A stretch of DNA of 9,128 nt from an uncultured Collinsella sp. (lineage in GTDB: Bacteria > Actinomycetota > Coriobacteriia > Coriobacteriales > Coriobacteriaceae), in the NCBI GenBank assembly GCA_902496005.1, contig CABUZI010000065.1:1-9128 (forward strand), given 5' to 3'. Under the pieces are notes generated by a model. That model made no database searches. It saw only the letters and a program-made list of their open reading frames with translations, and was not told the origin of the DNA. Positions 4,668 to 9,128 of this stretch are shown here, in pieces. The first letter of the stretch is position 1, and each line of letters begins with the position of its first letter. The position numbers and the translations under genes were made by a program.

Positions 4668-6425
4668 CTACAGCTGCCAGTCCGCCGCTTCCTTTTGCAG
4701 TGCGACCATACGGGCGAATTCTCCGCCTGCCGCCTTGAGCTGCGCCGGAGCACCCTGTTCGGCAACCACACCATCCTTGAGCACAACGATTTTGTCGGCA
4801 TTTTCCACCGTACGCATGCGATGCGCAATCACGATAACCGTCTTACCCGCGAGCAGACGAGAGAGCGCCTGCTGTACCACGGTCTCGTTCTCCACATCCA
4901 AGCTTGCCGTCGCCTCGTCCAACAGCACGATGGGCGCGTCTTTGAGCAGCGCGCGGGCGATAGAGATGCGCTGGCGCTCGCCGCCGGACAGCTTGGAGCC
5001 GTTCTCGCCGATCATGGTGTCGTAGCCCTGCGGCATGCGGTTCACGAACTCGTCGCAGTTGGCGGCACGAGCGGCCGCAAGCACTTCCTCGTCGGTAGCA
5101 TCACGACGCCCGAGGCGGATGTTTCCCATCACCGTGTCGTCAAAGAGCAGCACGTCTTGGAACACAATGGCGTAGTCGCGAAGCAGCACCTCGGGATCCA
5201 CGCTCGCAACATCCACACCGCCCACGGTAACCTTGCCCGCGGTGGCATCCCAAAAGCGCGCGGCCAGGCGGCTCACCGTAGACTTACCGGAACCCGAAGG
5301 ACCGACCAGTGCCGTGACCTCGCCTTCCTTGGCGGTAAAGCTCACATCGGTAAGAACTTTCTCGCCGGCGCGGCCGTCCTCGCCCGCACCATAGCCAAAT
5401 GCCACGTGATCGAACACCACATCGTGGCCCACGGGCTCAAATTTCTCGCTGCCCCGCGCCACAGGCTCTTCCATGATGGAACGCATGCGTTTGGCAGACG
5501 ACTCGGCGGCAAACAATTCGGACATTAACATTAACGCCTGGTCAAAGGGCGCATAGATACGGCTCACCATAAGCAGGAAGGCAAACATCACCAAAAAGTC
5601 GACCTGCCCGGAGGCGACCATCGCGGCGCCCGTGACCAGCGTGGTGGCAATGCCCAGACGCAGAATGACAAAGGCGGAGTTGACCAAAAGCCCATTAGCG
5701 AGCTCGCCTCTGGTGGTCTCGCGCTCCTCGGCGTCGATCACGGCGTTGAGTCCCTCAAGATAATGGGCCTCCTGGTTGGTGGCGCGGATCTCGCGAACGC
5801 AGTCGAGCGTCTCTTGAATTGCCTCGGTAACCTTGACCTTCTCGGTACGCACGCGATCGAACACCGGGGTCATGGGGCCGCGTGTTAGATATAGCACGGC
5901 AAAGGCCACGGGAATGCTCCAAAACGCCGCGATCGCCAGCTGCCAGCAAAAGAACAGCGATGCCACGAACACAATGGCGCTTGCGATGATGGCACCCCAA
6001 AGCTCTCCCAGCACATGGCTGTAGGCGTGCTCCATGGCCTGGACGTCACCCATGATGGTCTCGGTTAAATCGGCCAGATCACGACGACCAAAAAACGACA
6101 GCGGCAGTTTGCGCAAGCGCTCGGCGATCTCCATGCGCTGCTTGCCGCACTCCTCGTAAAAGATGCAGTAGGTGTAGTAATACTGCTGCCAGTTAGAGGC
6201 AAAGAGCAGTATGAAAAAGATCAGGAGGCCGCCCACGATCGGCAGCGCATCCGGCAGGTCGGCGCCGGTGGCGAGATGCTCGACAAAGCCGGCCATAACC
6301 AGGAATAAAAAGCCCATGCCGGCCATGGTAATGAGATTGGTGAGCGTGGTCCAGAAAATGCCGCGTTTTACGCCGGCGACGCCTTTATCGGATAGGAAAT
6401 ACTTCTTTTGGAATGAGGCGAACAT
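4668..6425 (-). CDS. ABC half-transporter, second subunit of a heterodimeric pair
   Basis: Inner-membrane ABC half-transporter of 585 aa: an N-terminal six-helix domain (type IV exporter fold, about 20-310) fused to an ATPase domain (about 335-585). The motifs are complete: Walker A GPSGSGKST (375-383), Q-loop Q423, signature LSGGE (479-483), Walker B with D503 and catalytic E504, D-loop SLD (508-510) and H-loop H535. The C-terminus ends QKEAADWQL. The start ATG at 6425 directly abuts the TAA of the upstream gene, and its ribosome site (GGAGGCGAGG) lies inside that gene's last codons, so translation is coupled. It should pair with that product. The substrate cannot be read from sequence. By layout it could be a metallophore importer of the YbtPQ/IrtAB kind or a drug/peptide exporter. 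Confidence 0.9.
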   Translation of the reverse strand: MFASFQKKYFLSDKGVAGVKRGIFWTTLTNLITMAGMGFLFLVMAGFVEHLATGADLPDALPIVGGLLIFFILLFASNWQQYYYTYCIFYEECGKQRMEIAERLRKLPLSFFGRRDLADLTETIMGDVQAMEHAYSHVLGELWGAIIASAIVFVASLFFCWQLAIAAFWSIPVAFAVLYLTRGPMTPVFDRVRTEKVKVTEAIQETLDCVREIRATNQEAHYLEGLNAVIDAEERETTRGELANGLLVNSAFVILRLGIATTLVTGAAMVASGQVDFLVMFAFLLMVSRIYAPFDQALMLMSELFAAESSAKRMRSIMEEPVARGSEKFEPVGHDVVFDHVAFGYGAGEDGRAGEKVLTDVSFTAKEGEVTALVGPSGSGKSTVSRLAARFWDATAGKVTVGGVDVASVDPEVLLRDYAIVFQDVLLFDDTVMGNIRLGRRDATDEEVLAAARAANCDEFVNRMPQGYDTMIGENGSKLSGGERQRISIARALLKDAPIVLLDEATASLDVENETVVQQALSRLLAGKTVIVIAHRMRTVENADKIVVLKDGVVAEQGAPAQLKAAGGEFARMVALQKEAADWQL

Positions 6426-8252
6426 TTAGGCCTCGCCTCCCTTCATGACGGCAGCATCCGCGGTCGCTGCAATGATTTTCCAGCTCGCGGCCTGTTCGTA
6501 TTCGGCCCACATCTTGGCGTACAGGCCGTTTTGGGACAGCAGCTCGGCATGAGTGCCAGCCTCCTGCACGCTACCCTGGTTGAGCACCACGATTTGGTCT
6601 GCGCCCACTACAGTCGAGAGTCGGTGCGCAATCATAATGACCGTGCGACCCGCCGCCAGCTTGCTAAAGGCGCGCTGGATGAGCGCCTCGTTCTCGGGAT
6701 CGGCAAACGCCGTGGCCTCATCGAGCACCACGATAGGCGCGTCTTTAAGGATCGCGCGGGCGAGTGCCACGCGTTGGACCTCGCCGCCCGAAAGGTACGC
6801 CCCGCCGGCACCGAGCATGGTATTGATGCCCTGTGGGAGCTTGGCCACAATGTCGTCGCACTGAGCTGCGGAGAGGGCCGCACGCACTTCGTCGTCGGTG
6901 GCCGTAGGCTTGGAGGCGCGCACGTTATCGGCAAGTGTTTGTCGGAACAGCTGGTTGGTCTGGAACACGAAGGCGACCTGGTCCATAAGCTCGTGCGGAT
7001 CCATATCGCGAACATCCACACCGCCTACGAGCACTCGACCCGAGGAGACATCCCAAAAACGCGGAATCAGGCTTGCGCAGGTTGACTTACCGCCACCCGA
7101 GGGACCCACCAGGGCGAGGGTGCTACCCGCGGAAACGCTAAAACTCACATGGCTGACAGCAGGTGCTTCGGCACCCTCGTACGTAAAGCTCACGTCCTCA
7201 AATCGCACGTCGCCGCCGGCAGGGTGCCTGGGTTGGGCGGGCACGGAGAGCTGCTTGGAATCCATGACGCTTCGAATACGAGCCAGCGAATCGGCGCTCA
7301 TCTGAGAGGCCTCGCCCACAAACATGAGCTTGGTCATGGCCGTCGGCACCACGGCCGAAAATATCGCGTAAAACGTGAAGTTTGCCATAAAATGCGCAAA
7401 GTCCGTCTCGCCCGGCGCCAACAGCAACGCCACGGGCAGCAGGAATGCCACAAGACCATTGAGCGCGGTAAGGTTGAGTACCTGCGGGCCTCGACAGAAC
7501 GTGCCCGCATAGCTTTGTGCCATGTCAGCGTATTCGGCGATCGCATCGTGGAAGGCCTTAAAGGAGTAGACCGTCTGCTGAAACACCTTGACCACGGGGA
7601 TGCCGCGTACGTATTCGGTGCCGGTCTTGTTCATCTTGACCAGCGCTCCCATGTAGGCCTTCATGAACTCGGCGCCTTTGCCGCCCATCATGGTGGCCAT
7701 GGCGCCAAACGAAATGCCCACCGAGATGAGGCATGCCGCGCCCAAGCGCCAATCGAGGGCGAAAAGCAGCACGAGCAGACCTGCGACCATGGCGGCGGCG
7801 CCTGCGATATCGGGCAGCATGTGCGCGAGCAGGGTCTCGGTGGAGGCGGCGCATCCGTCTACGATACGGCGCAGCTCACCGGTAGCGTGCGTGTCAAAGT
7901 AGCCAAGCGGCAGCTTAAGCAGGTGCTCGCTCGTCGTCTTGCGGATATTGGACGCGCAGCGAAACGCAGACAGGTGCGTGCACATGAGCCCCACGAAATA
8001 AACTACGATGCTTGCCAGGGCAAAACCAACGGCCCACCAGCCATACATCGCGATATCGGTGGCTTCGCTCCAGTTAGGCGCCACAGCGATAAGGTCTCGC
8101 GCGACAAACCAGATGCACACGTACGGGCCAAAGCTCAGCAGCTGCGAGAGCGCCGAGAGCGCCATGCCCAAATACGTTAGGAATTTGCGGTCACCGGCAT
8201 ACGCGAGCAACTCGCCGATGCCTCCACCTTCCCTTTTTGATCCCTTTGCCAT
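6426..8252 (-). CDS. ABC half-transporter, first subunit of a heterodimeric pair
   Basis: Membrane-ATPase fusion of 608 aa, first gene of the two-gene ABC operon. The membrane domain spans about 20-330 with hydrophobic segments near 25-55, 70-92, 148-188 and 260-305; the nucleotide-binding domain is about 345-590. Motifs: Walker A GPSGGGKST (383-391), Q-loop Q431, signature LSGGE (487-491), Walker B D511 with catalytic E512, H-loop H543. The D-loop reads FADPE instead of the common SLD seen in its partner. Both ATP sites of the heterodimer should therefore be catalytically competent. The open frame extends to an ATG at 8315, but I choose 8252 because AAAGGA (8258-8263) lies 5 nt before it and the upstream ATG sits in the candidate operator. 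The tail (592-608) is Ala-rich and ends in the ribosome site of the next gene. Confidence 0.9.
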   Translation of the reverse strand: MAKGSKREGGGIGELLAYAGDRKFLTYLGMALSALSQLLSFGPYVCIWFVARDLIAVAPNWSEATDIAMYGWWAVGFALASIVVYFVGLMCTHLSAFRCASNIRKTTSEHLLKLPLGYFDTHATGELRRIVDGCAASTETLLAHMLPDIAGAAAMVAGLLVLLFALDWRLGAACLISVGISFGAMATMMGGKGAEFMKAYMGALVKMNKTGTEYVRGIPVVKVFQQTVYSFKAFHDAIAEYADMAQSYAGTFCRGPQVLNLTALNGLVAFLLPVALLLAPGETDFAHFMANFTFYAIFSAVVPTAMTKLMFVGEASQMSADSLARIRSVMDSKQLSVPAQPRHPAGGDVRFEDVSFTYEGAEAPAVSHVSFSVSAGSTLALVGPSGGGKSTCASLIPRFWDVSSGRVLVGGVDVRDMDPHELMDQVAFVFQTNQLFRQTLADNVRASKPTATDDEVRAALSAAQCDDIVAKLPQGINTMLGAGGAYLSGGEVQRVALARAILKDAPIVVLDEATAFADPENEALIQRAFSKLAAGRTVIMIAHRLSTVVGADQIVVLNQGSVQEAGTHAELLSQNGLYAKMWAEYEQAASWKIIAATADAAVMKGGEA

Positions 8253-8271
8253 GAGATTCCTTTCTAACGGC

Positions 8272-8300
8272 TTGAGAGTTAACCGTAATGAACTTATCAT
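8272..8300 (+). promoter_or_regulatory. Promoter of the AraC-type regulator
   Basis: TTGAGA (8272-8277) and TATCAT (8295-8300) are 17 bp apart, a good sigma-70-type match. Transcription would start near 8307, giving a leader of about 60 nt. The opposing ABC promoter must lie in the same short space; a weak TTGTGA (8319-8324) with ATGATA (8295-8300), 18 bp apart on the minus strand, is the best I see. Confidence 0.6.
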
Positions 8301-8328
8301 TGATGTGTTAGCCATGGCTCACAATCAA
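8300..8328. promoter_or_regulatory. Palindromic candidate operator between the regulator and ABC genes
   Basis: A perfect 10-bp palindrome AGCCATGGCT (8310-8319) is flanked by TTGAT (8300-8304) and ATCAA (8324-8328). The half-sites relate as TTGATGTG and CACAATCAA with a one-base offset. It lies at the start of the regulator transcript and across the likely ABC promoter, a position fitting control of both divergent units by the regulator. Confidence 0.5.
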
Positions 8329-8366
8329 GCCAGGCGTGGACGTTTCCGCAAAGGAAGGGGACGCTT

Positions 8367-9128
8367 TTGAAAATGCATCGGGCCGCGACCGACATAACCG
8401 AGCTCTATGCACCACAGTTTGAGCAGTTTGGCTTGAAGCTTTCCGGCAAGGGCGCTGTCTTTACCGGCGAGGTGGCAAACGACCGGGCGCACGGACGCGC
8501 ATGGATCATGCCCCTCTCCCCCACATGCATCGTCATGGAGCATTTCATAACCCCGACGCGCAACATGTACCTAGCCGAATACACGCCCGAGCCATACGCC
8601 TGCGTGAGCGAGGTCAGCGCGCCCACACTTACATGCATGCCCGAGGCTGGCATAACGCCCACGAACCTTAAACCATTGCATGGACCGTGGCCAAACAATG
8701 CCGTTTGCAGCTTTATCCAAGATAGCTGTGGTGAGGAATTAAGCCCGCTGTTTGCGGGGGAGCTCTATCACTCGCGCTCGGTGCTCTTTTTGCCTGGATA
8801 TTTTGACGAACTGGAGCACCGCTATCCCACCGAGTTCGCGGAAATCTTTGAGGCGTTTGCCGAGCCGTGGCACGAGGAAGCGACGTCTGCCATCTGTCAC
8901 ACGCTGCGCCGGATTAACGAGGACCGCGCCCGCACCGTAGGCGGACACGTCTATATGCAGGGCATCGTGGAGGCCATGGTCGCGGAGCTCGCCTGTTCGC
9001 GCGCGGCCCACAAGCAGGCGCGGCAGGCGGCAGGCACACGCGTCAGCATAACCATTGCCGAAGAAGCAACGGCGATGATTGAGCGCGCGATCGACAAAGG
9101 CAGACGTGTGGGTATCAACGAGGTGGCC
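8367..9128 (+). CDS. AraC-family transcriptional regulator, 3' end cut by the window
   Basis: The frame is open with no stop to the window end, giving 252 residues from the ATG at 8373, or 254 from a TTG at 8367. I use TTG because AAGGAAGGGG (8351-8360) is 6 nt before it but 12 nt before the ATG; the ATG remains a fair alternative. Residues 1-215 form an N-terminal domain without close signature, with several Cys (C52, C77, C88, C112, C119, C175, C208), so it may sense a ligand or metal. From about residue 226 the sequence TIAEEATAMIERAID followed by GINEVA matches the start of an AraC-type helix-turn-helix domain, in which an AKxYIxxN-like helix leads into the first recognition motif; the rest lies beyond the edge. 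Divergent from the ABC pair, it is probably their regulator and its own. Confidence 0.8.
   Translation, partial: MKMHRAATDITELYAPQFEQFGLKLSGKGAVFTGEVANDRAHGRAWIMPLSPTCIVMEHFITPTRNMYLAEYTPEPYACVSEVSAPTLTCMPEAGITPTNLKPLHGPWPNNAVCSFIQDSCGEELSPLFAGELYHSRSVLFLPGYFDELEHRYPTEFAEIFEAFAEPWHEEATSAICHTLRRINEDRARTVGGHVYMQGIVEAMVAELACSRAAHKQARQAAGTRVSITIAEEATAMIERAIDKGRRVGINEVA

Noticed and set aside
4487..4828. N-terminal extension of the DUF6110-like frame
   Set aside because: It would run through the promoter, the REP-like palindrome and into the ABC gene on the same strand in another frame; the ATG at 4486 has a strong ribosome site.
7149..8180. 343-residue plus-strand frame opposite the first ABC gene
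   Set aside because: His/Arg/Gly-rich antisense shadow of a gene with full ABC motifs.
8253..8315. Upstream ATG for the first ABC subunit
   Set aside because: It lies within the AGCCATGGCT palindrome, has no ribosome site, and adds 21 residues unlike a transporter N-terminus; the ATG at 8252 follows AAAGGA.
1..9128. CRISPR array, phage or insertion-sequence remains
   Set aside because: No regularly spaced repeats, integrase, transposase or terminal inverted repeats are visible on either strand.

Overview
The window is about 58-60% GC with actinobacterial-looking signals. Its tmRNA, its protein style and its paired regulator/ABC and P-type ATPase loci suggest a gut Coriobacteriia such as Collinsella or a close relative. 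That placement rests on sequence feel and family knowledge; no search was run.

Layout. Positions 49-412 (minus) hold a complete one-piece tmRNA gene (ssrA). After an AT-richer gap, a plus-strand gene at 650-1084 encodes an unrecognised 144-residue acidic helical protein, and a strong hairpin at 1094-1130 separates it from the convergent genes. Positions 1143-2008 (minus) carry a two-gene toxin-antitoxin module: a ribbon-helix-helix (RelB/DinJ-like) antitoxin, then a PIN-domain toxin joined by a 4-nt GTGA overlap. It has a clear promoter flanked by repeated GCTAGC operators. A long hairpin at 2086-2127 ends the next minus-strand operon.

Positions 2147-4486 (minus) hold a small membrane-anchored DUF6110-like protein followed by a heavy-metal P1B-type ATPase. 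The usual CPC metal motif in the ATPase is replaced by DYSC. This operon has its own promoter with dyads over the -10 and a structured leader. A perfect REP-like palindrome at 4637-4661 divides it from the next operon.

Positions 4668-8252 (minus) encode the two abutting half-transporters of a heterodimeric type IV ABC system, both with complete ATPase motifs. Divergent from them, from about 8367 to the window end (plus), is an AraC-family regulator cut by the edge. The short space between them holds a palindromic candidate operator and a good promoter for the regulator.

Working together: the regulator probably controls itself and the ABC pair. An AraC regulator divergent from two fused TMD-NBD half-transporters resembles the ybtA-ybtPQ arrangement of yersiniabactin uptake, so metallophore import is a reasonable hypothesis, although drug or peptide export is not excluded. 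With the metal ATPase next door, the right half of the window has a possible metal-homeostasis theme. The strongest candidates for novelty are the DYSC ATPase with its cysteine-bearing small partner, and the RHH-PIN toxin-antitoxin pair.
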